Shown: positions 35,462 through 43,754 of the stretch, piece after piece
Layout of the letters: every line of letters begins with the position of its first letter
Position numbering within the stretch: position 1 is the stretch's first letter
Source of the DNA: Taibaiella sp.
GTDB taxonomy: Bacteria > Bacteroidota > Bacteroidia > Chitinophagales > Chitinophagaceae
Direction: 5' to 3'
DNA length: 64,000 nt
Assembly (NCBI GenBank): GCA_019638495.1
Contig: JAHBTQ010000009.1
Location: 1-64,000, forward strand
Position numbers and translations under genes: made by a program
The notes under the pieces: model-generated
What the model saw: only the letters and a program-made list of their open reading frames with translations
Told to the model about the DNA's origin: nothing
Databases searched by the model: none

Positions 35462-35840
35462 AGTCTGTAAAATTTAGATTGTTATGGATGTTTGGTTTTG
35501 TCCTTTTGCTATCACATTTTGTGCCATTATGGCTAACTGCCATTTTTGTCAGTCGGCATCTGCTTTTTCGGGATAAAATGGCAGAAATGACTCAGGGCGA
35601 TTTGAGCACGGAATGTATTTCTGTCAGACCTTCAGACACCTTACGGACGTTTGTAAGTTTCCTGTGTGCTCTTTGCAACTTCTGTGGCTGTAAGCTTTTG
35701 ATCTCCTCATACAGTGGCCATTACACATCTACCCATTTGAAATCCGATACATAACATTTTTTTAGTATCTTTGCGTTGTCTTATTTTCTACTTTTACCAT
35801 CGGCGCCCATCCTCGCCACGCTGATCCAAAACTACTACAC
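35462..35840. other. Divergent intergenic region between groES and the trehalose gene
   Basis: The left half holds the dyad cluster upstream of groES. The right half holds a -7-like TATCTTTG at 35766-35773 with TTTG at 35737-35740, a likely promoter for the trehalose synthase gene 70 bases downstream, though the spacing of 25 bases is longer than usual. No small gene is supported. Confidence 0.55.
35523..35552 (-). promoter_or_regulatory. Dyad cluster upstream of groES, putative stress operator
   Basis: GCCATTATGGC (35523-35533) is a perfect 5-1-5 palindrome. CTGCCATTTTTGTCAG (35537-35552) is a near-palindrome of the form CTGnCA-N4-TGnCAG. A related TGGCAGAAATGACT occurs at about 35580. No CIRCE element is present. 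The position upstream of a heat-shock operon suggests control of it. Confidence 0.45.
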
Positions 35841-38075
35841 ATGAGCAAATTGTATGTTATATCTAACCGCCTGCCCCTAACTATCGAAAAAAAGGAAGGC
35901 GTTTATGTTTGCAGGCAATCCTCCGGTGGCCTCGTATCTGCAGTTGGTTCCTACCTGGATTCTGATGTAAAAGGTACCTTTTCAGACATTACGTGGGCAG
36001 GGGTACCCGACTGCTCTGAAACTGCATGGAGAACGGCAATGGCTTCAGGCCCTGAAGCCAAATACAACTACCTGCCAGTCTTCCTCAATAAAAGAAGGTA
36101 CGAGTATTACTATAACGGCTTCTCAAATTCAGTTATCTGGCCTTTGTTCCACTATTTCCCATCTTTTGTCGACTATAACGCCGCCTATTATGCCGCTTAC
36201 ATGGAGGCAAACGAAATTTTTGCCGAATCGCTCCTTTCTGTCTTGAAGCGGGAAGACACAGTCTGGATCCATGATTATCACCTGCTGCCACTTGCCGCAA
36301 TGCTACGCGAACGCATGCCGGGGCTTACCATTGGTTTCTTTCTACACGTGCCTTTCCCGTCCTACGAGATATTTCGCGTATTGCCCAAGGAATGGCAACG
36401 TACCTTACTGGAAGGAATGCTCGGGGCAGATCTCATAGGATTCCATACGCTCGACTATGCGGCTCATTTTCTTTCCTGTGTTAAGGCTGTGCTGAAGCCT
36501 GAACGCGACGGACAGTATATTTCCTGGCGAAACAGGCAAGTGAAAGCCGATGCATTTCCCATAAGCATTGACTACGACAGCTTTAATGATGCCTACGACG
36601 AGCACGAAGTGGCACAAATTCGCCGGAGTTATGTTGAAATGAAAAGCGACAAAAAGCTGCTATTTTCTGTCGACAGACTCGACTATACCAAAGGCATCTC
36701 TAACAGACTTAAAGGATATGAAAAATTCCTTGAGGAAAATCCCGACTATAGCGAGAAGGTTGTTTTTGCACTGAATATTGTTCCATCCCGGGATTCCATT
36801 TCCAAGTATGCGGAACGAAAAAAGATGATAGACGAGTATATCGGCAACATCAACAGTCGCCTGGGCAACATGAAATGGCAGCCGATTCTTTACCGCTATA
36901 AACATGTATCATTCAACGAACTTGTAGCGCTTTATACCGCATGCGACCTCGCACTCATAACTCCTCTAAGGGACGGCATGAACCTCGTGGCAAAAGAATT
37001 CGTAGCCAGCAGACGAGACAAACAGGGAGTACTGGTACTGAGCGAAATGGCAGGTGCTGCAAAAGAACTGTCAGAAGCGCTTCTGATAAACCCGAACGAC
37101 ACCGCAGAAATCTCCTCAATGATAAAATACGGCCTGGAGATGTCTGCCGATGAGCAGGAGCAAAGAATGACAGCAATGCAGGCTCGCATAATGGGATATG
37201 ATGTGGTAGAATGGGCAAGAGACTTTTTTGAACAATTAAAAACCGTAAAAGAATTGCAATTGGAATTTGAAGTAAAGTTTATCGACAACATTACCCGCGT
37301 AGACCTGGTGGACAAATACAGTCGCGCGAATAAAGCGCTGTTCCTGCTCGACTACGATGGCTCCCTGATGCCCTTTCAGAAACTGCCCACACTGGCAAAA
37401 CCCTCTGAAGAACTGCTGGAAATATTGCGACAACTGGCAGCTAACCCGCGAAACAATGTTTACATAATTAGCGGCAGAAACAGCCAGTCGCTCACTGAGT
37501 GGTTTGGCGATCTGAACCTCGGGCTGGTGGCAGAGCACGGTGCCCGAGTGCGCCATGTAGGTGGCGAATGGAAAACAGACCTCACTAACGACGATAAAAG
37601 CTGGATGGAGCAAGTGGAAAAGATAATGCTCACTTACGTTGGCAAGTGTCCACATTCATTTATAGAAAGAAAAGACTTCTCTCTGGCATGGCACTACCGC
37701 AATGCAGAACCCATGCAGGGAACCGTTCGCGCACGAGAGCTTTATGATACACTGAAAGCACTGGCGAGCCGCGGAAAACTGAATGTGCTCAACGGACACA
37801 AAGTGATAGAGGTGCGCAACAGCGGCATCAACAAAGGACTGGCTGCCGGCAAGATCTACGATAGCGGCAAATTCGACTTTGTTCTCGCAGTGGGCGACGA
37901 CCAGACCGACGAAGACATGTTCCGCAGACTGGCACGTGTGCCGGACGTTTTTACCATCAAGGTAGGCGGCGAAGCATCTTATGCGCGGTACAACCTGCAC
38001 AATCCGTTCATGGTACAATCGCTTCTGGAGACAATTGCGCATTACGAGAATGCTCCCACAGCGGTGAAAGCTTAG
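35841..38075 (+). CDS. Bifunctional trehalose-6-phosphate synthase / trehalose-6-phosphatase
   Basis: The protein has 744 residues with two domains. Residues 1-475 are a GT20 synthase: SNRLP near the start, WIHDYHLLPLAAMLR, FFLHVPFPSYEIFRVLP, VDRLDYTKGI and LRDGMNLVAKEF are its UDP-glucose and glucose-6-phosphate binding motifs. Residues 495-744 are an HAD phosphatase with nucleophile D in LLDYDGSLMP, ISGRNSQSL, a Lys near KGLAAGKI and GDDQTDEDMF. It makes trehalose-6-phosphate from UDP-glucose and glucose-6-phosphate and dephosphorylates it to trehalose, a stress solute. OtsA and OtsB are separate in many bacteria, fused here. It is convergent with ribH, one base apart. Confidence 0.96.
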   Translation: MSKLYVISNRLPLTIEKKEGVYVCRQSSGGLVSAVGSYLDSDVKGTFSDITWAGVPDCSETAWRTAMASGPEAKYNYLPVFLNKRRYEYYYNGFSNSVIWPLFHYFPSFVDYNAAYYAAYMEANEIFAESLLSVLKREDTVWIHDYHLLPLAAMLRERMPGLTIGFFLHVPFPSYEIFRVLPKEWQRTLLEGMLGADLIGFHTLDYAAHFLSCVKAVLKPERDGQYISWRNRQVKADAFPISIDYDSFNDAYDEHEVAQIRRSYVEMKSDKKLLFSVDRLDYTKGISNRLKGYEKFLEENPDYSEKVVFALNIVPSRDSISKYAERKKMIDEYIGNINSRLGNMKWQPILYRYKHVSFNELVALYTACDLALITPLRDGMNLVAKEFVASRRDKQGVLVLSEMAGAAKELSEALLINPNDTAEISSMIKYGLEMSADEQEQRMTAMQARIMGYDVVEWARDFFEQLKTVKELQLEFEVKFIDNITRVDLVDKYSRANKALFLLDYDGSLMPFQKLPTLAKPSEELLEILRQLAANPRNNVYIISGRNSQSLTEWFGDLNLGLVAEHGARVRHVGGEWKTDLTNDDKSWMEQVEKIMLTYVGKCPHSFIERKDFSLAWHYRNAEPMQGTVRARELYDTLKALASRGKLNVLNGHKVIEVRNSGINKGLAAGKIYDSGKFDFVLAVGDDQTDEDMFRRLARVPDVFTIKVGGEASYARYNLHNPFMVQSLLETIAHYENAPTAVKA

Positions 38076-38076
38076 A

Positions 38077-38577
38077 TTACCCGTGTTGCAGATTCCTGCA
38101 GCATTGTATCATTTTCAGAGCTGTCAGCGCAGCCTCTTCTCCCTTGTGCCCGTGCGGACCACCCAGGCGCTCCATAGCTTGCTGCTCGTTATCCAGCGTG
38201 AGCACGCCAAAGATGGTAGGGATGGGTAAGGTAAGGTTCAACTGTAGTATGCCTTCTGTTGCGGCCTTGCATACATATTCAAAATGCGGCGTTCCCCCAC
38301 GAATCACCGCACCAAATGTGATGATGGCTTCTGGTCGGCCTGCACGCGACTCGAAATGCTGCCAGATCTGCCGGCATGCAAACGGAATCTCAAATGCGCC
38401 GGGCACGGCAACTTTAGATACCACTTTCACGCCATACTGCTCCAGCACTCTTTCACACCCTTCCAGCAATTTGCCGATGATGGCTTCATTCCATTCTGTG
38501 TACACAATTGCTACCCTGGGAGCAACAAGGCCTTCCAGTTGCGATACATTCAATAAACCACTGTTATGCTGAGACAT
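38077..38577 (-). CDS. ribH: 6,7-dimethyl-8-ribityllumazine synthase
   Basis: The protein has 166 residues. Family motifs are VYTEWNEAIIGKLLEGC, the VPGAFEIPFACRQ phosphate-binding loop, TFGAVIRGGTPHFEYVC with the catalytic His, and FGVLTLDNEQQAMERLGG with KGEEAALTALKM at the end. It condenses 5-amino-6-ribitylaminouracil and 3,4-dihydroxybutanone phosphate in riboflavin synthesis. No other rib genes are adjacent. The DNA upstream of its start holds AATTTGNAA-type repeats. Confidence 0.96.
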   Translation of the reverse strand: MSQHNSGLLNVSQLEGLVAPRVAIVYTEWNEAIIGKLLEGCERVLEQYGVKVVSKVAVPGAFEIPFACRQIWQHFESRAGRPEAIITFGAVIRGGTPHFEYVCKAATEGILQLNLTLPIPTIFGVLTLDNEQQAMERLGGPHGHKGEEAALTALKMIQCCRNLQHG

Positions 38578-38585
38578 TTTTTGAG

Positions 38586-38690
38586 GAATTTGTAATTTGG
38601 AATTGGGATTTAGGATTGTTATTGGGTCCCCGTAGCTATCGGGATGGAATTTGAAATTTGGAATTTGTTTTTTGGAATTTGTCCTTGTGA
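38586..38690. repeat. AATTTGGAA repeat tract with an embedded CCCGATAGCTACGGGG dyad
   Basis: Short units such as GGAATTTG, TAATTTGG, GAATTTGAAATTTGG and TTTTTTGGAATTTG repeat at 7-9 base spacing. In the middle, 38627-38644 is a dyad of the form TCCCCGTAGCTATCGGGA. The tract separates ribH from the thioesterase gene upstream on the same strand. Confidence 0.65.
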
Positions 38691-38694
38691 TTGC

Positions 38695-39156
38695 CTACTT
38701 GTTGTATTCCATTCCGGTAACTATAAGGTTGCTGTTGGCCCTGGCCAGTATTCTGTCGTTCATATCATATACATGGCATTCTACGTTTATGATCTTCTTT
38801 CCCACACGCAGCACTTCCGATTTCGCCTTGAGTTTTTCTCCATCTCTTATAGCATAAAGGAAGTCTACATTCAGTGTAAGACTCGTGTAGTGAAGTTCCG
38901 TATCCAGGCTCACCACACCCCACCCTATCGCTTCATCTATTACCAGGCTCATCATCCCGCCATGAATATGGCCATATGGGTTGGTCATTTCTTTACGCAC
39001 CATCATGGTTAGCGTGGCCTTACCCTTCTCTATATGCTCCAGCGTAAACTTAAGCCAGTTACCCGCTGCAGAGCGCGAATCCGTCACTTCCTTACCTAGG
39101 TAATTTTCCTTAATAAAATCTAACACTTTTCCCTGGGGGATGTTTCTGTAGCTCAT
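38695..39156 (-). CDS. PaaI-type hotdog-fold thioesterase
   Basis: From the ATG at 39156 the protein has 153 residues, a normal length. The hotdog motif is NPYGHIHGGMMSLVIDEAIGW, with His and Asp/Glu in the expected catalytic zone, followed by LDTELHYTSLTLNVDFL and AKSEVLRVGKKIINVEC. It probably hydrolyses an aromatic or short acyl-CoA thioester; the substrate is not evident. An ATG at 39174 would add six residues (MQQERC). No paa genes are nearby. Confidence 0.88.
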   Translation of the reverse strand: MSYRNIPQGKVLDFIKENYLGKEVTDSRSAAGNWLKFTLEHIEKGKATLTMMVRKEMTNPYGHIHGGMMSLVIDEAIGWGVVSLDTELHYTSLTLNVDFLYAIRDGEKLKAKSEVLRVGKKIINVECHVYDMNDRILARANSNLIVTGMEYNK

Positions 39157-39322
39157 GCACCGCTCTTGTTGCATCAAAATTACCCTAAATTCTGCTCAAT
39201 GCGTTGTGCGATCGCCACAGAGAACTATTCACAAAAGTGAAAATACCCGACAATTGGTGATTTTGTAGTTAGGTTTTATTTACGGACTGTTATCCATTCC
39301 GCGGTTTTGCTACTTTAGTATT

Positions 39323-40639
39323 ATGGAAACACAGGTTGCAACAGGGTCGTCAAAGCGCGTACAACGTGCATGGTCTATGTATGACTGGGCAAACTCGGCC
39401 TACAACCTCGTCATAACCTCCACCATCTTCCCGGCCTACTATACCGCTGTTACCACCCAAAAGGAGAATGGGCACATTATTGGCGATTCCGTTTCCTTTT
39501 TTGGTGTCAATATCAAGAACAGTACGCTATTCGACTATTCAGTTGCAGCAGCATATCTGGTCATAGCCCTGATTTCCCCTATCCTGTCGTCCATTGCCGA
39601 TTATAGGGGGAATAAGAAGTTCTTCATGCAGCTTTTCTGCTATACTGGTGCAATTGCCTGCTGCAGTCTTTATTTCTTCAAAAGGGACACGGTAGAGTTA
39701 GGTGTTATCTTTTCCGCCATTGCCGCACTGGGCTACTGCGGAAGCCTTGTTTTTTACAATTCTTACCTGCCGGAGATAGCCTTGCCCGATGAGCGTGACA
39801 GGCTTAGCGCTCAGGGGTTTGCATATGGCTATATCGGCAGCGTAATACTCCAGGTCATTTGTTTTGTTTTTGTCCTCGCGCCAGATCTCTTTGGGATTAC
39901 AGACGATAGCTTCCCTCCCCGCCTCTCCTTTGTACTGGTCGGGGTTTGGTGGCTGGGGTTCTCGCAAATAACGTTTCGAAATATGCCCCGAGGCGAGGCA
40001 CTACCACAAAAGCCTCAGCATGGCGTGCTATGGAACGGCTTTGCGGAACTGCGTAAAGTATGGGCGCAACTCAGCCACATGCCTAAGCTGAAGACTTACC
40101 TGGCGTCTTTCTTCTTCTACAGCATGGGCGTACAGACGGTGATGCTTGCTGCTACCATTTTCGGAACAAAAGAGCTGCAACTGGAACAGGGACAACTCAT
40201 TACTGCCATATTGGTCATCCAGCTGGTAGCAATTGCCGGGGCGTATATTATGGCAAAACTCTCCGACCGGTTCGGAAATCTGCGCGTGCTCCTTTTTGTT
40301 GTACTGGTATGGATAGGCGTGTGCATAGCGGCATACTACACTTATACCGCAACTCAGTTCTATGTTGTTGCGGGAATTGTAGGCCTTATTATGGGTGGCA
40401 TACAGTCGCTCAGCCGTTCTACCTATGCCAAGCTAATGCCAGTCACACACGACACTACATCGTTCTTTTCGTTCTATGACGTTACCGAAAAGCTTGCCAT
40501 AGTAGTAGGTATGTTCTCCTTTGGTTTCATAGATAGCATCATGAATATGCGTAGCGCCATCGTTGCATTGATAGCATTCTTTGCTATTGGTGCGGTTGTA
40601 CTGGCTGTTGCACAAAGAAAAAATGAAATAGCTGCCTGA
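39323..40639 (+). CDS. UMF1/Atg22-family major facilitator transporter
   Basis: The protein has 438 residues and about 12 membrane helices. The signature YDWANSAYNLVITSTIFPAY near residue 20 is diagnostic for the family. YGYIGSVILQVICF, a short loop with SDRFGN and RSTYAKLMP occur at the usual places. The fungal relative exports amino acids from vacuoles; bacterial substrates are unknown. It stands alone with 115 bases to the next gene. Confidence 0.92.
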   Translation: METQVATGSSKRVQRAWSMYDWANSAYNLVITSTIFPAYYTAVTTQKENGHIIGDSVSFFGVNIKNSTLFDYSVAAAYLVIALISPILSSIADYRGNKKFFMQLFCYTGAIACCSLYFFKRDTVELGVIFSAIAALGYCGSLVFYNSYLPEIALPDERDRLSAQGFAYGYIGSVILQVICFVFVLAPDLFGITDDSFPPRLSFVLVGVWWLGFSQITFRNMPRGEALPQKPQHGVLWNGFAELRKVWAQLSHMPKLKTYLASFFFYSMGVQTVMLAATIFGTKELQLEQGQLITAILVIQLVAIAGAYIMAKLSDRFGNLRVLLFVVLVWIGVCIAAYYTYTATQFYVVAGIVGLIMGGIQSLSRSTYAKLMPVTHDTTSFFSFYDVTEKLAIVVGMFSFGFIDSIMNMRSAIVALIAFFAIGAVVLAVAQRKNEIAA

Positions 40640-40731
40640 TGTATCGCTTACCAATCGCCATCATGTGAAAGTCAAAACGATTTAGCCTGCAAAATGCGAT
40701 GCCCGGTCTTCGTGTGCTGTAGCATCCATTG

Positions 40732-40763
40732 TATATTTGTAGTGCGGCATCTAAGTGCCGCAC
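40732..40763 (+). promoter_or_regulatory. -7 element followed by an 8-bp hairpin in the MBL gene leader
   Basis: TATATTTG at 40732-40739 matches the TAnnTTTG consensus. Two bases later GTGCGGCA (40742-40749) and TGCCGCAC (40756-40763) form a perfect stem with a 6-base loop. The hairpin ends 6 bases before the ATG at 40770, so it overlaps the probable mRNA 5' end and the ribosome site. Confidence 0.5.
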
Positions 40764-40769
40764 ATACGT

Positions 40770-41621
40770 ATGAGACTATTCACTGTAAATACGGGTTACT
40801 TTAAGCTGGATGGCGGTGCTATGCACGGCGTAGTACCCAAATCAATGTGGAATAAGGTAAATCCCGCCGATGACAACAACATGTGCACGTGGGCAATGCG
40901 CTGCCTCTTGATAGAACATGGCAATAATCGAATACTGGTAGATACCGGCATGGGCACCAAGCAAGACGCAAAATTCTTCAGCCATTATTATCCGCATGGC
41001 GAGGACTCACTGGAAACCAGCCTTGCTAAGCACGGTTTCACAACAGATGATATAACTGATGTATTTCTGACACACCTGCACTTCGACCACTGCGGCGGAG
41101 CTATAAAGCGCGAGGGAGATAAATTGGTCCCTACATTTAAGAATGCAGCATACTGGAGCAATAAAGCTCATTGGCAATCTGCTATAGAGCCAAACGACCG
41201 GGAAAAGGCATCTTTCCTAAAAGAAAACATTTTACCAATTCAGGAGAGCGGACAACTCCGGTTTTTAGAAACACCTGACGGTGCAGAATGGATGCCGGAT
41301 ATACGTATTCGCTATACACGCGGGCACACCGAGAACATGATGTTGCCACAAATAAGGTGCAACGACCGCACACTACTGTTCTGTGCCGATCTGCTGCCCA
41401 GCGTGGCCCACATTTCCATGCCATGGGTAATGGGATATGATATGCGCCCGCTGGACACGCTTGCAGAAAAGAAGAGGCTGCTATCAGAAGCTGTTGCAAA
41501 CAACTGGATACTTTTCTTTGAGCACGACCCTAAAAATGAATGTTGCACCCTGGAGCATACCGAGAAGGGAATACGCGCGAAAGACACGATGACGCTTACC
41601 GGCACAGCGATCAACGGGTAG
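40770..41621 (+). CDS. MBL-fold metallo-hydrolase
   Basis: From the ATG at 40770 the protein has 283 residues. Zinc ligands are in HLHFDH (102-107: H102, H104, D106, H107), H186 in RGHTEN, D207 in CADLLPS and H252 in FFEHDP. LVDTGMGTKQ precedes the motif. This set fits the quorum-quenching-lactonase/N-acyl hydrolase side of the family, but the substrate cannot be read from sequence. An in-frame GTG at 40755 lies inside the leader hairpin and was rejected. It ends in a bidirectional terminator shared with the convergent GH64-like gene. Confidence 0.9.
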   Translation: MRLFTVNTGYFKLDGGAMHGVVPKSMWNKVNPADDNNMCTWAMRCLLIEHGNNRILVDTGMGTKQDAKFFSHYYPHGEDSLETSLAKHGFTTDDITDVFLTHLHFDHCGGAIKREGDKLVPTFKNAAYWSNKAHWQSAIEPNDREKASFLKENILPIQESGQLRFLETPDGAEWMPDIRIRYTRGHTENMMLPQIRCNDRTLLFCADLLPSVAHISMPWVMGYDMRPLDTLAEKKRLLSEAVANNWILFFEHDPKNECCTLEHTEKGIRAKDTMTLTGTAING

Positions 41622-41648
41622 CGTAGCACTGAAATGAAATAAAACAAT

Positions 41649-41680
41649 GAGGCAGGCCGGGTATACCCGGCCTGCCTCAT
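41649..41680. terminator. Perfect 32-base palindrome, bidirectional terminator
   Basis: TGAGGCAGGCCGGGTA (41649-41664) is the exact complement of the next 16 bases. The stem can close with a 4-base TATA loop. It lies between two convergent genes (stops at 41621 and 41694) and both sides are followed by A/T-rich tracts. Confidence 0.9.
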
Positions 41681-41693
41681 AAATACAATAATA

Positions 41694-43541
41694 TTAATTT
41701 TCGCTGTAGGTAAAAGTAATTTCCCATACACCATCTACCAGTGCCGGGCTCTCACCTAGCTGCCAGTTCCCGGTAGCCGTGCCATTCTTAGATGGCACTA
41801 TGCTGATGCCGCTCGCTCCGGATACACTACATGAGAAGGCAAGCTCTGCGTCACCACTTTCAGTTGCGTAGGTCCACACTGCCATGTAGGGCGTTACTGA
41901 TGCCGGGATATCTCCGGTGCCACTTCCCTGCGCTGCAAGCGATGCTGGCAGCGATAGCGACTGCGCCGAGTCCGAACCGGTGATGCTGCTACCTTTCAAT
42001 TTCAGTTGCGATGCGCTACTGTTAGAGAGTGTTATGCGCATACCGGCCGTTTCGCAAGGACCGAGATACAGGTTTACGAAACCCACAACCTCGTAGTTGC
42101 CACCACCACCAGGTATTGCAGGTGGGTTTGCTGTATACCAGTAAGTATCCGGATTCATGTATCCTTGTAACCTGTCTGTAAAGCCGCTGCCGTAGGCCTC
42201 GCTGTTTTTTGCAATAGCATAGAGGTACACATCATAGTTATCACCGTTCGAGTCAAGTCCCGGGCCTATCCACTCTGTGAGTTTGCCCTGGGCACCAGCC
42301 AGCGAAAGCAGGAAGAAGAGTTCACCGGTGGAGATTCCGCTCACTGTATCCGCGCTGAACGTTACCCCGTACAGGTTAGTATTTGTGTTGGCGGCATGTG
42401 TCACAATATTCTTGCTGCTTGCAGCCCAGCCAAACACCATGCCTGCCATAAGATCGCCTACTATACGGCCGCCAAGGTCATTCACTATGCCAACAGTGGA
42501 ATAAGCGGTTTGGTTAGTTCCGGTAGCAGGATACATGACTGTATAAGCAGGATTGTTACCGTAAATACCTGTACCTGCTTCCATATTCGCATTGGTAATG
42601 TAGATCGCAAAGGAGCCACTTGCAGTACCGCTACCGCTGATCACTACGCCTGCAGTTCCGTCGGTTATGCCTTGCGCCTGAAGCACTGTATTAGTGTTGC
42701 TCGGGTTCAGGTTTGTCATGAACTTAGCAGTCATTGTATAGTTCTGCATAGTTTCAAAACCAGGCGCCTGACCGCTTATAGCAGCCGCTCCGCTATAGCC
42801 AAACAGCGCACCGGCAAGAGCGAAGCTAGCCGGAATTTGTGCCGTGGGGCTGGTGTAGCTGCAAACATTAAGCGGTGTTGAAGCAGTGCTCGTCTGCAAT
42901 GCGGCTATCAGGTTGCTCCAGCTATGGTAAGAAGACGGACTGGCTGCAGAAGACATGATACGTACAACGGTAGTGCCATTCAGCACCTGTGCCGCAGTCG
43001 GCACCAGCGCAGTAACGTTTGCCAGGATGTTCTTATGTGCAGTTACAGGATTTACAGAGGTAGCCTGCAGTGCCTCTCCTGTAGTTGCGTTCCTGATCAT
43101 TGTACCGGCAGCACCCGACACGCCATCCACGTAAGACAGGTCCATATTGCTGGCGCTAGGCGTAGGCGCTTTTTGCGTTAGCCCGTCAACTGTCGGCTCG
43201 AATACAAGGTAGGGACTCGTACCGGGAGCACCGGGATTGGGCGCTACGGTAAGCGCGGCAGCGCCATAATTAATATAGATGCGGCCTGAAAATCCATTGA
43301 GCGAAAAGGTATAATGCGTACTTCCTTGCAGATAGGGCACATCGTTCACTACTGCCGACAATTGCGAAAGAGAGTAAGAATTCCATGTAGAACCGAAACT
43401 GGAAAACACCGAACTACCAATTGTTTGATCGACGCCCGTGTTCGTAAATGTACCTGCAAATGTGACCCATACCTGGTTTTCCGGGTAGTCTGTCTGATTG
43501 TTTGTGATGATGAACCTTGTGTTCACGTAAGTGGATGCCAT
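41694..43541 (-). CDS. GH64/thaumatin-like beta-1,3-glucanase-related protein
   Basis: From the ATG at 43541 the protein has 615 residues. The first part has VWVTFAGTFTN, SLNGFSGRIYINYG and NMDLSYVDGVSGA, which resemble by eye the GRI-x-x-S and N-x-T-x-VD motifs of GH64 glucanases. The middle (about 170-420) is Thr/Ser/Asn-rich. Residues 455-615 form two beta-rich modules. No signal peptide is seen at the start MASTYVNTRF. A frame upstream to 43691 adds 50 residues and no signal. Catalytic acids were not placed, so an active enzyme is not proven. Confidence 0.5.
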   Translation of the reverse strand: MASTYVNTRFIITNNQTDYPENQVWVTFAGTFTNTGVDQTIGSSVFSSFGSTWNSYSLSQLSAVVNDVPYLQGSTHYTFSLNGFSGRIYINYGAAALTVAPNPGAPGTSPYLVFEPTVDGLTQKAPTPSASNMDLSYVDGVSGAAGTMIRNATTGEALQATSVNPVTAHKNILANVTALVPTAAQVLNGTTVVRIMSSAASPSSYHSWSNLIAALQTSTASTPLNVCSYTSPTAQIPASFALAGALFGYSGAAAISGQAPGFETMQNYTMTAKFMTNLNPSNTNTVLQAQGITDGTAGVVISGSGTASGSFAIYITNANMEAGTGIYGNNPAYTVMYPATGTNQTAYSTVGIVNDLGGRIVGDLMAGMVFGWAASSKNIVTHAANTNTNLYGVTFSADTVSGISTGELFFLLSLAGAQGKLTEWIGPGLDSNGDNYDVYLYAIAKNSEAYGSGFTDRLQGYMNPDTYWYTANPPAIPGGGGNYEVVGFVNLYLGPCETAGMRITLSNSSASQLKLKGSSITGSDSAQSLSLPASLAAQGSGTGDIPASVTPYMAVWTYATESGDAELAFSCSVSGASGISIVPSKNGTATGNWQLGESPALVDGVWEITFTYSEN

Positions 43542-43697
43542 AAAATTTTGTTTGAAATGGTGAGTGAATAAAAGTTGATAGCAGATTGTTTGAAAATCAA
43601 AAGTACCCACAGAGAGAGGCGCAAAACAGAGTGCAAATACCCGGTCCGGAGAACAGGTGTTTCTACCCGATTGTAGTCCCCTCTGGCACAAAACGAA

Positions 43698-43723
43698 ACA
43701 GGGCCACCTCGCGGCAGCCCTGT
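43698..43723 (-). terminator. Terminator of the glutamate dehydrogenase gene
   Basis: On the minus strand ACAGGGCTGCC, loop GCGA, GGTGGCCCTGT, then TTCGTTTTG. It lies 32 bases after the gdh stop codon. The same hairpin follows the broken gdh copy at 32732. Confidence 0.88.
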
Positions 43724-43754
43724 CAACTTATTACCATTTTTATCTGTTACCCTA

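Noticed and set aside
41649..41680. Mobile-element end
   Set aside because: The perfect palindrome lies between convergent genes without any transposase or target duplication; a bidirectional terminator explains it fully.
43542..43691. 50-residue N-terminal extension of the GH64-like protein
   Set aside because: It adds no signal peptide and is Cys-rich and irregular. The ATG at 43541 fits the beta-rich start better.
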